64,000 nucleotides of DNA from an uncultured Eubacterium sp. (GCA_905233545.1 CAJOEV010000002.1:1-64000), one strand, 5' to 3'; counted from the stretch's first letter, positions 10,901 through 20,797 are shown. Notes: a model not told the origin generated them from the sequence alone. A program made the numbers and translations.

Positions 10901-13900
10901 TTCGGTTGATGACAACGGTGTATGCACTCCGGCTGTAAACGATCCCTGCTCGGCAGTTATAACCTGTACGGTTACCGACTATATGGGCAATGTCAGAAGC
11001 GATAAGGCGTACATTGCCTTTGCAAGAAACAAGGCAACGGGTGTCAGCCTTAACAACACCTCGCTCAGAGACCAGAAGGTAGGCGAAACAACCCAGCTCA
11101 CTGCAACCGTTTCACCGACGGGAATTTCCTCGGCTTCGGTCAAGGATGTTTTCTGGGAGTCAAGCGACGAGAGCGTTGCAACTGTAAGTGAAAGCGGACT
11201 TGTTACATATGTTTACGGCGGTGACTGTAAAATCACCTGTACAACCGCTGACGGCGGATACACCGCTGTATGCGATATCAATGTTATAACCAACTACGAC
11301 CACCTTAAGAATTTAATTCAGTCATACACAGACCTGAAGCTTTCGGCAGTAACATACTATCCTGAAACATGGGCTGTTTACTCCCAGGCGCTTGAAGAGG
11401 CAAAAGCATTTGTTGCCGAGGGCGGAAAGACCCAGAAAGAGGTTGACGCAGAGTATGCAAAGCTTGAGGCTGCATATAATCAGCTTGTAAGATATGTTTA
11501 TATGACTGCTGTTGAAATCTATATTGAGGGCGAGCCCACTTCGGAATTCTATCAGTACGACCTGAATCTTATTACCGAAAGTGTCAGCGGAAACGGAATC
11601 GGCTATACAAACGGCGACCGTCCGCTTAAGGTAAGGCTCTATCCCAACAACGCTTCATACGAATCTGTTGAATGGTCGAGCGCAACCTCGGATATTTCCG
11701 TTTCTTCGGAAGGTGAGGCTGTTCCCACTTCAAACAAGCCCTGCTACGGACAGATTACCTGTACCGTAACGGACCACTACGGAAATCAGTGTTCGGACAC
11801 CGTCTGGGTATCATTTGCGTACTTCCCCGTAACCGCACTCAGACTTTCGGATAACAATATCAACGGAACAGTGGGCGCAACCTATCAGCTTGCCTGCACT
11901 GTTGAGCCGACGGGAACGGGCGTTCTTCATCTCGGCAGAGCGTCAATCAGGGATTATTACTGGGAAAGCGACGATGAAAGCGTTGCAACAATTGACCAGT
12001 CAGGACTTGTTACCTTCGTTGGCGCAGGTTCAACAAAAGTTCGTGCTGTATCGTATGACGGCGGTGTAACGGGCGAATGCATCGTTTCAACCGAGGGCGA
12101 CAGAAGTGCTCTTAAAGCCGCGGTAGAGAACTATAAGGATGTTGAATATCAGAATTATGAGGATTCATATTCACAGGATTTCAAAAGCAAATACGAAAAA
12201 GCAGTAAATGCACTTAACGATTTATCTCTTTCTCAGGCAGAAATTGACAAGACTGCTCAGGATGTTGTTGATTCATATGAAGAGATGATTAAGCATCCGT
12301 ACATCCTGGTTGAGGACTTCACCCTTAGTTACGAAACATATAACGACCCGTATGTGGGCTCGGATACAAGAGTTGAATACGGAACTGTTAATGCCAACAA
12401 ACACCTGACTGTCAACCTTTCAAAATCGGGTTATCAGTCAAACAACAACAGAAACTATGTTGATATAACTGCAGCTGTTTACCCGAGCAGTGCAAACTAT
12501 AAATCAATTTCTTGGAGCACTGTTTCAACAAACAACATCAAGACTTCATCTCCGTCGGACAACACGGAAATCAGGCTTACACCAAGCGAAAATGCAAAGG
12601 GCTGGGCTAAGCTGAGAATTACCGCTGTTGACAGCTACGACAGAGAGTTCTCAAAAGATGTATTTGTTGTTATGGCAGACAATGTTGCAACGGGGCTTAC
12701 TGTTAAACCGAGCACCAAGACGATGTTTGCAACAGACCCGACAACGGGACTTCAATACTCATTCACAGGAGGACCCGATGTCACTGCGCTTGAATGGTCA
12801 TCAAGTGATGAAAGCGTTGTAACAGTAAGCTCAAACGGCGCACTTACTCCTGTTGATACGGGAACTGCAGTTGTTACTGCGGTATCCGTTGACGGCGGCT
12901 TCACCTCATCGGCAAATGTTATTATTGAGACGGATTTCTCGGAGCTTGCCGAAAAGGTTGAGGAATACAAACCGATAATCGAAGGTCAGACGGGCGGAGT
13001 TGTTTACACCGAGGCAAGCCTTAATGTGCTTGCTGCGGCAGTTCAGGAATGCGAAGCGGTAATCGAAGCGGAAACAGCAAAGCAAAGCGAGGTTAATTCC
13101 TATCTTGAAACGCTGACAGCCGCATATAACGGACTTGTTGAATTCGTTCCTGCAACGGGCGTTGAAATTGTTATCGGTGACGGTCAGGATGCGGTCAGCG
13201 AGCCTAACGATGGCTTCATAAGATATACATCGAGCAACTCGCTTCTCACAAACAAGAAGCTTCAGCTTGAAGCAAAACTTCTTCCTGCTGACAAACAGCC
13301 TGTTTACAAAACAATTGAATGGACATCATCGAACGACCTTCTTCAGGTTGATGACCTCGGTCTTGTTACAAACCTGTCGCCGACAGGAAGCTGGGCAATA
13401 ATCACCTGCACGATTACAACCGAGGACGGCAACACATTCAGCGACAGCAAATATGTTTCGTTCGTTCGCTACGGCGCAACAGCGGTAACATTTAATGACA
13501 GCAAGATTTACGGCGCACCTGCACAGAAAAAGAAGATTCCCGTTAACCTTAATCAGTCCGACCAGAGTGCTGCGGCAAAGCAGCTCAGCGTTAACGATTG
13601 TCTGTATTCATCTTCAAACGAAGATGTTGCAACGGTTGACAATGACGGATATGTAACCTTTGTCACTCAGGGTGAAGCAACAATAACCGTAACGGCTGTT
13701 GACGGCGGATATGTGGGCACAATCACCGCATACACCACCTGTGATACAACGGCGCTTCAGTCGGCAGTTGCAGCGGCAAAGACGATTGACCAGAAGAATT
13801 ATGTTGATGAATACGCAAATGCGCTTCAGACAAGAATTGAAGAAGCCGAAGCTGTTCTGGATAATGTTTATGCACCCCAGAACGAAATCGACGCAGCGTG

Positions 13901-14597
13901 CGACAATCTTCTTGAAGCAATTTCAGCTCTTGAAGGTCACGAATTCGTCAAACCTCAGCCGACAATCAAGGTTGACGGCAAGGTGATTGAAAACGGCGGA
14001 AATTATGTGGTTGATGAAAACTCACGAATTACCGTTTCGTATGAAATGAATGAGGGCGCAATGGTTAAATCTGCTCAGTGGATGACAAAGAATGAAAACG
14101 GCGCAGAATCCGCAGTATTGGGTGACAACCTGGTAATCACAAAGACAAACGAAGCGGATACCGCAACAATAACCGTTGAGCTCTTAACTGTTGATGATTA
14201 CGACAGAGCGGAAGTATTCTCGTATACAATCAACGTTGTCAAGAGCGCGGACGTTCAGATAGTCAACATTGATTCAATTACGCTGACTGCGGACGGCGAG
14301 GAAATCAAGAACGGAGTTCTTCTTAAGACGGGCTACGGCGATAAATTCAGCGGATTCGAAGGAATTCAGCTTGCATACGTTCCTGATCCGGCAGACGCTT
14401 CGGCACCCGTTGAAGTTCAGTGGACATCGTCATTATCAAGATATATTTCTGTTGATGAAAACGGTTTTGTTGATTTAACAACCGCAGGAAGAAACTACAG
14501 CCTTAAAACTCTTGCAACAACAATAACCTGTACGGTAGTAAATGCGGACGGAACAACCGCAATTGAAACCGTTGCAATAACCATAAGAAGAAGCTAA
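7995..14597 (+). CDS. Giant secreted protein with repeated BIG2 Ig-like and FIVAR-like helical modules
   Basis: Start adjusted to ATG 7995 after ggaggg; signal peptide; repeated 'WxSSDESVATVSxxGLVTxV' units alternating with 'LKxxIxxYxxL...' units. Confidence 0.88.
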   Translation: MKNSLRKKLISLMLCAFLAVTSVVPAFSAYADSGVIDTVDLQIFYSDTNTMVPTYQEGSEDVEYIITLTEGEKLQLKHELVDSYLPDNAYYHWYSDTPILADVDQDGLVKAFDSSKGAVVQLWIDNEVKPIPLIGSRVGELLEKAFNNDYVDLDTLDTDAIVAIAQAALGSESWLADYLDAYEGDLIDSLRDYLDRVNTKIYCQVFSKDGELLGEDHVNVNVVRNNEWYANFLPNGTHITNKSSIATTQAVGNSVQLSAITSPQRLHYGVQYSVKASSIFSSGKVVATVTDGGLVTFKNTGKVTILASPDSEDVINGLLKFVNYFYALENTGTLNTDDVAQIMIEYMGLDINRAVLAGMLDVAFGVAKVVEGTADPVQLTATAVEIVANIILQMRYNDSITFNVVESQPIESFNIEGAKSVKEGSQIQLSVTDVNPSTGNMGDIVWTSSNPEVARVDEKTGVITGLDAGGPYGQLSTKSVIITATSTTNNVERTWEVAVVGKTGNFISQTDINGADIVEIDGTENYTYTVYPKRVAESQNLYTEWGIMTDEVDENGDPIYNWATEDEPASNDISTIDYKGHYTAVDGGVSTIALKTYTGYFLSNGKFYEISSFIATKEVKTGIPVERINITVTGVANNGGKIASDKTVKINGTDYHYVTITRSGAYMGNGAVVKAGVTPSNATNQNLRWVIDNSYYNNTLSDDTHTATVKQQAGHEVADTFNIYAVSNDGKVKSNVITVCVSNNHITSNTIDGDTIEVTNLTEKNVSHTVTYDGSLTGSNLATPKANWYSSDEGIFTVENLGNNNSDAVITGTDVGEATLYCVTADNAIVDTAKVVVKPNKKYLKNIIDLCEKTAIIRTEENKTEYKQYMRKLDLAYSVYYDQEMASQTTCDTYAQNLLTAFYRLGGFVSAKSIDILATGKKPLKSKFVTVSVGSTSNYKNYSYDFDYKVTPTSAMYSEVQWSSSSSKISVDDNGVCTPAVNDPCSAVITCTVTDYMGNVRSDKAYIAFARNKATGVSLNNTSLRDQKVGETTQLTATVSPTGISSASVKDVFWESSDESVATVSESGLVTYVYGGDCKITCTTADGGYTAVCDINVITNYDHLKNLIQSYTDLKLSAVTYYPETWAVYSQALEEAKAFVAEGGKTQKEVDAEYAKLEAAYNQLVRYVYMTAVEIYIEGEPTSEFYQYDLNLITESVSGNGIGYTNGDRPLKVRLYPNNASYESVEWSSATSDISVSSEGEAVPTSNKPCYGQITCTVTDHYGNQCSDTVWVSFAYFPVTALRLSDNNINGTVGATYQLACTVEPTGTGVLHLGRASIRDYYWESDDESVATIDQSGLVTFVGAGSTKVRAVSYDGGVTGECIVSTEGDRSALKAAVENYKDVEYQNYEDSYSQDFKSKYEKAVNALNDLSLSQAEIDKTAQDVVDSYEEMIKHPYILVEDFTLSYETYNDPYVGSDTRVEYGTVNANKHLTVNLSKSGYQSNNNRNYVDITAAVYPSSANYKSISWSTVSTNNIKTSSPSDNTEIRLTPSENAKGWAKLRITAVDSYDREFSKDVFVVMADNVATGLTVKPSTKTMFATDPTTGLQYSFTGGPDVTALEWSSSDESVVTVSSNGALTPVDTGTAVVTAVSVDGGFTSSANVIIETDFSELAEKVEEYKPIIEGQTGGVVYTEASLNVLAAAVQECEAVIEAETAKQSEVNSYLETLTAAYNGLVEFVPATGVEIVIGDGQDAVSEPNDGFIRYTSSNSLLTNKKLQLEAKLLPADKQPVYKTIEWTSSNDLLQVDDLGLVTNLSPTGSWAIITCTITTEDGNTFSDSKYVSFVRYGATAVTFNDSKIYGAPAQKKKIPVNLNQSDQSAAAKQLSVNDCLYSSSNEDVATVDNDGYVTFVTQGEATITVTAVDGGYVGTITAYTTCDTTALQSAVAAAKTIDQKNYVDEYANALQTRIEEAEAVLDNVYAPQNEIDAACDNLLEAISALEGHEFVKPQPTIKVDGKVIENGGNYVVDENSRITVSYEMNEGAMVKSAQWMTKNENGAESAVLGDNLVITKTNEADTATITVELLTVDDYDRAEVFSYTINVVKSADVQIVNIDSITLTADGEEIKNGVLLKTGYGDKFSGFEGIQLAYVPDPADASAPVEVQWTSSLSRYISVDENGFVDLTTAGRNYSLKTLATTITCTVVNADGTTAIETVAITIRRS

Positions 14598-14610
14598 GGA
14601 GGGAATGAAT

Positions 14611-15990
14611 ATGTTTAAGAATAATAAAATCAAAAGATATCTTTCCTCCTTGCTTGCAGCAATCGCAGTCGTTTGCAGTATCGGTGTTTCGATGTTTGCA
14701 TACGGCAGCGATGATATTGCAATCAACAGCACCAATTTCAAAGATGATGTATGGAGAGGGCTTGTTGAAGAATATCTTGACCCCGATGGCAACGGATATC
14801 TTTCACTCTCAGAGAGAAGCGGTGTAACATTAATAGATGTTTCGGGCTTCCTCGAGGCGAAATACGGCGAATCAACATATGTTGAAATCGCTGATTTGAC
14901 GGGAATTGAGTATTTCACAGCGCTGAAAACCCTTCGTGTCGGAGGAATCGGACTCGAAACGCTCAATGTTTATCCCCTTGTTGCTTTAACAAGCTTAACC
15001 TGCCAGGGTAACTATCTCACTTCGCTCAATCTTCTGGGCAATGAAGAGCTTGTTGAGCTTAACTGTGCGGCTAACCACATCAAGGGGCTCCAGCTTGCGC
15101 TCAACACAAAGCTGAAAAAGCTGGTTTGTCATTCAAACGAGATTAAAAGCATTGACCTTTCAAAGAACACACTGCTTGAAACACTCAGCATTTTCCAGAA
15201 CGAGCTTTCAACGCTCGACCTTTCGAATAACACGCTTCTTTCAAGCCTTAACTGTTCAAACAACCATCTTAAAACTCTTGACCTCAGCGCAAATCCGCTT
15301 GTCGGCGAAATCATTGAAGAGGCAATAGGAAACCAGACGGTTGAAGCAACCGCAAACTACTCTGCGGAAGACGGCTCGATTTATGTTGATTATGCAATTC
15401 CCAATCCTTCAAGAGTTGTTTCAACCTCAATCGACAGCGTTGAAGAGGTTGACGGCGGAACTGTTTTTGTAAAAGGTTACCGCGGTTCAAGCTTCGTTAC
15501 ATACGACCCCGAAGCGTTCCTTGACGGAATCATCTATTACTATGATGTTAATCTTGAAGGCGCAGAGAATATGAGCGTTCGCGTTAATGTTACAAGGGAC
15601 TTCTTCGTTGTCCGTTATTATGACAGTGCAAAGCTCACAAACAAGCTCGGCGAAGAGATTGTTAACGGCGGCGACAGTGCAGTCTTTGAGCTTGAGAGCA
15701 TACCTCAGTGCAAGCTCTTTATTCAGTGGAGCGAAAACCTCAGCAACATAACCGAGGACATTCAGACCTATGCAATCTGGAAGGATGACCACAACATTCA
15801 GGTTTCTTCCTTTGAAGATGGAGTTGTTCATATCGGATGCTCAAAGGGCTGCGGACTCGACGAGGAATACACTTTTGCGGATTCAATGAACGCAAAAACA
15901 GGGGATGAAACCTATGTTTCCGTTCTTGATATGAATTCCGACGGAATAATTAACGCAAAAGATTTTGCAATGCTTATAAAAGCTCTTTAG
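14611..15990 (+). CDS. Secreted leucine-rich-repeat protein with C-terminal dockerin-like segment
   Basis: Signal peptide; LRR 'LDLSNNTLLSSLNCSNNHLKTLDLSANPL'; C-term 'VSVLDMNSDGIINAKDFAMLIKAL'; RBS ggagg 8 nt before ATG 14611. Confidence 0.85.
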   Translation: MFKNNKIKRYLSSLLAAIAVVCSIGVSMFAYGSDDIAINSTNFKDDVWRGLVEEYLDPDGNGYLSLSERSGVTLIDVSGFLEAKYGESTYVEIADLTGIEYFTALKTLRVGGIGLETLNVYPLVALTSLTCQGNYLTSLNLLGNEELVELNCAANHIKGLQLALNTKLKKLVCHSNEIKSIDLSKNTLLETLSIFQNELSTLDLSNNTLLSSLNCSNNHLKTLDLSANPLVGEIIEEAIGNQTVEATANYSAEDGSIYVDYAIPNPSRVVSTSIDSVEEVDGGTVFVKGYRGSSFVTYDPEAFLDGIIYYYDVNLEGAENMSVRVNVTRDFFVVRYYDSAKLTNKLGEEIVNGGDSAVFELESIPQCKLFIQWSENLSNITEDIQTYAIWKDDHNIQVSSFEDGVVHIGCSKGCGLDEEYTFADSMNAKTGDETYVSVLDMNSDGIINAKDFAMLIKAL

Positions 15991-15999
15991 ACAAAACAC

Positions 16000-16038
16000 A
16001 GAGCTGTCTCACTTTATTGTGGGACAGCTCTTTTTTAT
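16000..16038 (+). terminator. Rho-independent terminator
   Basis: agagctgtctcac-tttatt-gtgggacagctcttttttat. Confidence 0.85.
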
Positions 16039-16093
16039 TTGATTTAGCAATAAGATTTTGTTATAATATTTTTTATAAGAGAGGAGAGCTTTT

Positions 16094-16732
16094 ATGGAAA
16101 TAAACAGAAAAAAACTATTTTTATTCGGTGGTATCTTTATTATTGTTCTTGCGCTTGTTATTGCAGGGGCATTTATAATCACCACAAAGGTGCTCGACAA
16201 AAAAGATTCCGAAGTGAAAAGCTCGGAATCATCCTATGTTGAATATCCCGACCTTGACAAATATTATGAAGAAAATTCGGATATTGAAAAAATTGTCAGC
16301 GTTTCCGATTCAGGAAGCGTTATGAAAGAAAAAGATGTCTTTAAAGAACTTGAAAAACGCGGATTTTTTGATGTTTCGGTAACATACGAGTATGATATGA
16401 ACGGCAATTACAGCGAGGCGCAGGACGCTTCAAAAAGCAGTTCTGAAAAGCACCCGATGTACAATGCCATTTATCAGTCTGAAAACGGAAACATTTTTTC
16501 AATTTCAATTATCAATGACCAATTCCTTGTAACGCCGTTTTCAATGCAGCTTGAAAGCGAGGCTGAGGTCGGTGTTGTTATTTCGGAGAGCGAAACAATA
16601 ACAAGCTATGACAGCAGGGATAACCGCTATTTTATCACAAGACCCCATGACGACAGCATGAGGGTTAAGCTTGTTGAACAGGTTGACGCCAACACCCTCG
16701 ACAGCCTGACAAAGGAGGAACTTGGATTATGA
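16094..16732 (+). CDS. Membrane-anchored hypothetical protein
   Basis: 212 aa; N-terminal TM; RBS gaggagag; overlaps next gene by ATGA. Confidence 0.8.
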   Translation: MEINRKKLFLFGGIFIIVLALVIAGAFIITTKVLDKKDSEVKSSESSYVEYPDLDKYYEENSDIEKIVSVSDSGSVMKEKDVFKELEKRGFFDVSVTYEYDMNGNYSEAQDASKSSSEKHPMYNAIYQSENGNIFSISIINDQFLVTPFSMQLESEAEVGVVISESETITSYDSRDNRYFITRPHDDSMRVKLVEQVDANTLDSLTKEELGL

Positions 16733-18330
16733 TGAAAAAAAGATTATTATCACTACTGCTCTGCGCTGTTCTTGCAGCAGGATTTATTCCGTATGCGCCA
16801 AAGGAAACCAAGGCAGCAAGCGGTGACAGAATTATGGTTTCCATGGGCGATTCCTATTCCTCGGGAGAGGGCGTTGAGCCGTTTTACAATGAAAAACTAA
16901 GCGCGCAGGACAGGTCGGAAAACAAAGATTTTCTTGCCCACAGGTCTAAAAAAAGCTGGTCGGGACAATTAGTTCTCAACGGAGATGAAATGAAGAATCA
17001 AAAAGACAAAAACTGGTTCTTTGTTGCCTCCTCGGGCGCGGAAACAAAACATTTCAACGGCAAGCAAAAAAAGGAATTTGACCGCGACGGAGTATACAAC
17101 GAGGAGCGCCTTGACCCGCAGATAAAAAAACTCAAGGATTTGAAAAGTCAGGGCAAAGAGATTGACTATGTAACAATGACTATCGGCGGAAACGATGTCG
17201 GATTCGGCGATATAATCACAACAAGTCTTCTTGAAGGAAACGGATATCTTTCTCCGCTCATTCTTGCAGACAAGCTGAATGACACCTGGAAGAAGTTTTA
17301 CGGTACAAACGGAGAAACTGCAAAAAGGGACAAAATAAAAGATGCATACACCGATGTCAGAAATGCCGTCGGAAAAGACACCCATATTATTGTTGCGGGC
17401 TATCCGAAATTAGTTGCAACAATCTCCGTTAAAAACAACACCTTTACGGCGGTTGAATCGCTGTTAATAGCCGATTCGGTTAAAAGATTTAACAGTGAAC
17501 TGAATTCAATAATAACAAATGATTTGAAAGATGATAAAAACATTCATTTTGTTTCTGTTGAAAAGGCGTTCAGCGGTCACGAAGCATATTCACTCATACC
17601 GTACATAAATCCGCTTATGCCGAATCAGAAATATGATTTGAAGGGCGTTTCGGTTAAAGACCCTGCAAGCGCATTCAGTGATTATTCGATGCATCCGAAC
17701 AAAAAGGGCACAAAAGCGTATGCCGAGTGTGTTCAGAAGCTTATCAAACAGCTTGAAGGAAAAAGAAAGAAAGAAACGACAACAAGGACAACAACCAAAC
17801 CGAAACCTGCAGTCGATGACTGGCGGAGGGCATATATTGCTTTTCTGAAAAAATATATGAGGGAAGCCGAGAATCCCGATATCTGCGGTTTCAGCCTTGT
17901 ATATATTGATGATGACGACATTCCCGAGCTTGTAGTGCGCGACGGCGACGCTCATGTTTCTGCGGCGTGGGTATATACATGTGTTGACTCCGAAGTGGTT
18001 GAACTGGTAGGCGATTTAAGCGGAACATTCGGCGGGATTGATTATGCCGAAAGAGAAGGCTTGATTTTTTCAAATGTCACCTATCACGGATACGGCACCA
18101 CAACTATTTACCGCGTGGATTCGGGAAGCTGCGAAGAGGTTGTTTCTCTGTTTTCAAACGAAGCCGGAGTTGCCGCCGGAATGGAAGAGTATAAGATAAA
18201 CGATGAATCAGTAAGCAAAGAAGAATATGAAGACGCATGCGCTGAATATGATAAATATGAGCGCTCCGGCTCTTATGAAAATGATATGAAGTTAACTTCG
18301 GATTCCATTGAGTCCATTAAGGATTTCTGA
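16729..18330 (+). CDS. Secreted SGNH/GDSL-type hydrolase with C-terminal 'YIDDDDIPELVV' domain
   Basis: Signal peptide; block I MGDSYSSGEG, GGNDVGFGD block, C-terminal SMHPNKKGTKAYAE (D/H). Confidence 0.88.
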   Translation: MMKKRLLSLLLCAVLAAGFIPYAPKETKAASGDRIMVSMGDSYSSGEGVEPFYNEKLSAQDRSENKDFLAHRSKKSWSGQLVLNGDEMKNQKDKNWFFVASSGAETKHFNGKQKKEFDRDGVYNEERLDPQIKKLKDLKSQGKEIDYVTMTIGGNDVGFGDIITTSLLEGNGYLSPLILADKLNDTWKKFYGTNGETAKRDKIKDAYTDVRNAVGKDTHIIVAGYPKLVATISVKNNTFTAVESLLIADSVKRFNSELNSIITNDLKDDKNIHFVSVEKAFSGHEAYSLIPYINPLMPNQKYDLKGVSVKDPASAFSDYSMHPNKKGTKAYAECVQKLIKQLEGKRKKETTTRTTTKPKPAVDDWRRAYIAFLKKYMREAENPDICGFSLVYIDDDDIPELVVRDGDAHVSAAWVYTCVDSEVVELVGDLSGTFGGIDYAEREGLIFSNVTYHGYGTTTIYRVDSGSCEEVVSLFSNEAGVAAGMEEYKINDESVSKEEYEDACAEYDKYERSGSYENDMKLTSDSIESIKDF

Positions 18331-18340
18331 TTATAAAAAA

Positions 18341-18368
18341 GCCTGACTCGGTTTTGAGTCAGGCTTTT
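18341..18368. terminator. Bidirectional terminator between convergent genes
   Basis: gcctgactcggttttgagtcaggc with flanking A/T runs. Confidence 0.85.
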
Positions 18369-18369
18369 G

Positions 18370-19356
18370 TTAACTGTTTTTCTTCTTATTCTTTTTTGAT
18401 TTTTTCTTCTTGCTTTTCTTTGTTGATTTTTTGGATTTCTTTGTTGTTGTTTTTTTGGACTTTTTGGACTTCTTGGTCGTTTTTTCCTTTTTGGATTTCT
18501 TGCTTTTTTCGTCCTTTTCGGTTGTTTTTGCCTTCTTTGTTGTGGTCGTTTTCGGCTCCTGATACTGTGAATAGGTTATGTAGTTCTGAACTCCGTTAAC
18601 CTTTCGGGTTAAAATATAATTCTTTCCGCTCTTTTTGATGTTAATCTTGATATCGCCGACATTAACATCCTTGTTTGCATAGATTGAGCAGGTGAGCGTT
18701 CCCGAATCACAGTGCATTTTTATACGAAAATCAGCGCTGCTTCTGTTTCTGAATTTGAAATCGGCGCTGGGCCACATAACAGTTGCGTCTCCGCCGAGGG
18801 GAACATAAACAACGGTCAGTGAATGAGAATATCTTTCAATAATCTCTGCGTTTGTTCTTAGCGCACATTCAAAAATTGTTGAGCTTACCTGGCAAACGCC
18901 GCCGCCGAGTCCGTCAACAAATTCGCCGTCGCGAACAATCTTTGCTGTTTCGTATCCTGCGGTAACCGTTCTTTTGCCGACTGTCTGGTTGAACGAGAAA
19001 ACCTCGCCGCTTGGAATAACAATGTTGTTAACCTTGCTGACGGCGGTTTCAAGATTCTGCGTTCTCATCGTATCCCCGGCATTATAATAGGTTGAATATG
19101 ATGCAATTTTATAGGGATATTCCCCGTATTTGTCCTTGCTTAAGCCTTTGTATACCTTTGCGGTGTAAACCTCCGCAAAGGTTGTTTTTTCGTTTTCGGT
19201 TGTTGTAACTGTTGTCGGCTCGGTGGTGGTTGTTGTGGTGAACACCGCCGAGGTCGTTTGCTCCTCTTTTTTATTCTTCGCGCAGGAAGCAAACGCGCTC
19301 AGAACAACAAGACACATCAAAAGGCAAATCAGCTTTTTAAATTTACTTGTTTCCAT
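18370..19356 (-). CDS. VanW family lipoprotein with Lys/Thr-rich C-terminal tail
   Basis: Lipobox-like LSAFASC; VanW core 'FSFNQTVGKRTVTAGYETAKIV...GLGGGVCQVSSTIFECALR'; tail of repeated KKSKK/TTKK. Confidence 0.88.
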   Translation of the reverse strand: METSKFKKLICLLMCLVVLSAFASCAKNKKEEQTTSAVFTTTTTTEPTTVTTTENEKTTFAEVYTAKVYKGLSKDKYGEYPYKIASYSTYYNAGDTMRTQNLETAVSKVNNIVIPSGEVFSFNQTVGKRTVTAGYETAKIVRDGEFVDGLGGGVCQVSSTIFECALRTNAEIIERYSHSLTVVYVPLGGDATVMWPSADFKFRNRSSADFRIKMHCDSGTLTCSIYANKDVNVGDIKINIKKSGKNYILTRKVNGVQNYITYSQYQEPKTTTTKKAKTTEKDEKSKKSKKEKTTKKSKKSKKTTTKKSKKSTKKSKKKKSKKNKKKNS

Positions 19357-19382
19357 TTTTTATCCTTATCACGAGCCACGAA

Positions 19383-20771
19383 TCACTTTTTCTCTTTATA
19401 GGGCTTCTTTCTCTTAACCCAGCCCTCTTTATTAACCTGCTTTGCTCTTGCGATTGAAAGAGCATCGCCCGGAATGTCTTCGGTTATTGTTGAGCCTGCC
19501 GCAATATATGCCTTTTCGCCGACCTCAACGGGTGCAATAAGATTGGTATTGCATCCGATGAATGCGCCGTCGCCGATTTTGCAGCGGGTTTTGTTTTTGC
19601 CGTCGTAGTTGCAGGTGACTGTTCCGCAGCCGAAGTTTACATCTTTGCCGACATCGCTGTCGCCGATATATGTTAAATGAGCGGATTTTGTACCCTCGCC
19701 GACCACTGAATTCTTAACTTCAACGAAATTGCCGATATGAACGCCTTTTTTAAGAACTGAATTAGCTCTTACCTTAACGAACGGACCGCAGTCAACGCCG
19801 TCCTCAATCTCGGAATCAAGAATTTTGCAGTTATCAAGAATAACGCCCTTTCCGATTTTTGAATCCTTAATATAACAGTTGGGGCCGATAATGCAGTTTT
19901 CGCCGATTTCGCTCTCACCGATAATGATTGTGTTGGGAAGAATCTGCGCCGAGTTGCCGATTTTAACCTTTTTGCCAATCATAACGCCGTCGGTGCAGGG
20001 GATATCAATTCCGTCAAGCATATGGCGATTGTTGATGTTTCTGCGCATAATGGTGTTCAAATCCATGAGCTGAATTCTGTCGTTTGCGCCGAGAACAGCC
20101 TCGCTGTTTTCGCATACATATGCGCCCTTGTTGCGTCCTCTTTTAATGAGGATTTCAAGCGCGTCGGTTAAATAATACTCTTTCTGGGCGTTATCATTTG
20201 TTATGTGGTTTATTGCATAAAGAAGCTCTTCGCCCTTGAACCAGTAAACACCGGCGTTTGCTTCCATAATTTTCTTTTCGTCCTCGGTTGCGTCCTTATC
20301 CTCAACGATTCTTAAAAGCGTTCCGTTTTTATCACGCTTGATGTGACCAATGCCGTGAGTGTCGTCAACAACTGCGCTGATAAGGGTTATTGCGTTGTTG
20401 TTATCCTTGTGATACTGATATGCCTTGTTAACCGTGTCGGCGTCCATAAGAGGTCCGTCACCGTTTAAAATAAGTATATCGTCGTCCATATGACTTGAAA
20501 TAAAATCTCTTGCCTGCATAACGGCATGGCCCGTTCCGAGCTGCGGCTCCTGAAGTGCGGTTTTAATTGACGGGTCGAGCTTTTTAAGGTATTCCTCAAC
20601 AACCTCGTGCTTATACCCCGTGATAACACAGATATCCTCAACGCCCGCTTCCTTTACCGCACCGTAAACATAGCTTATCATGGGCTCAAAGATAACCTCA
20701 CACATAACCTTGGGGCTGTCGCTCTTCATTCTTGTTCCCTTGCCGCCGGCAAGAATAATTGCAGCTTTCAT
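19383..20771 (-). CDS. glmU: Bifunctional UDP-N-acetylglucosamine diphosphorylase / glucosamine-1-phosphate N-acetyltransferase
   Basis: N-terminal AAIILAGGKGTRMKSDSPKVM; C-terminal left-handed beta-helix hexapeptide repeats; 462 aa. Confidence 0.95.
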   Translation of the reverse strand: MKAAIILAGGKGTRMKSDSPKVMCEVIFEPMISYVYGAVKEAGVEDICVITGYKHEVVEEYLKKLDPSIKTALQEPQLGTGHAVMQARDFISSHMDDDILILNGDGPLMDADTVNKAYQYHKDNNNAITLISAVVDDTHGIGHIKRDKNGTLLRIVEDKDATEDEKKIMEANAGVYWFKGEELLYAINHITNDNAQKEYYLTDALEILIKRGRNKGAYVCENSEAVLGANDRIQLMDLNTIMRRNINNRHMLDGIDIPCTDGVMIGKKVKIGNSAQILPNTIIIGESEIGENCIIGPNCYIKDSKIGKGVILDNCKILDSEIEDGVDCGPFVKVRANSVLKKGVHIGNFVEVKNSVVGEGTKSAHLTYIGDSDVGKDVNFGCGTVTCNYDGKNKTRCKIGDGAFIGCNTNLIAPVEVGEKAYIAAGSTITEDIPGDALSIARAKQVNKEGWVKRKKPYKEKK

Positions 20772-20797
20772 AGTTTTTTCTCCTGTCGTAGAAAAAT

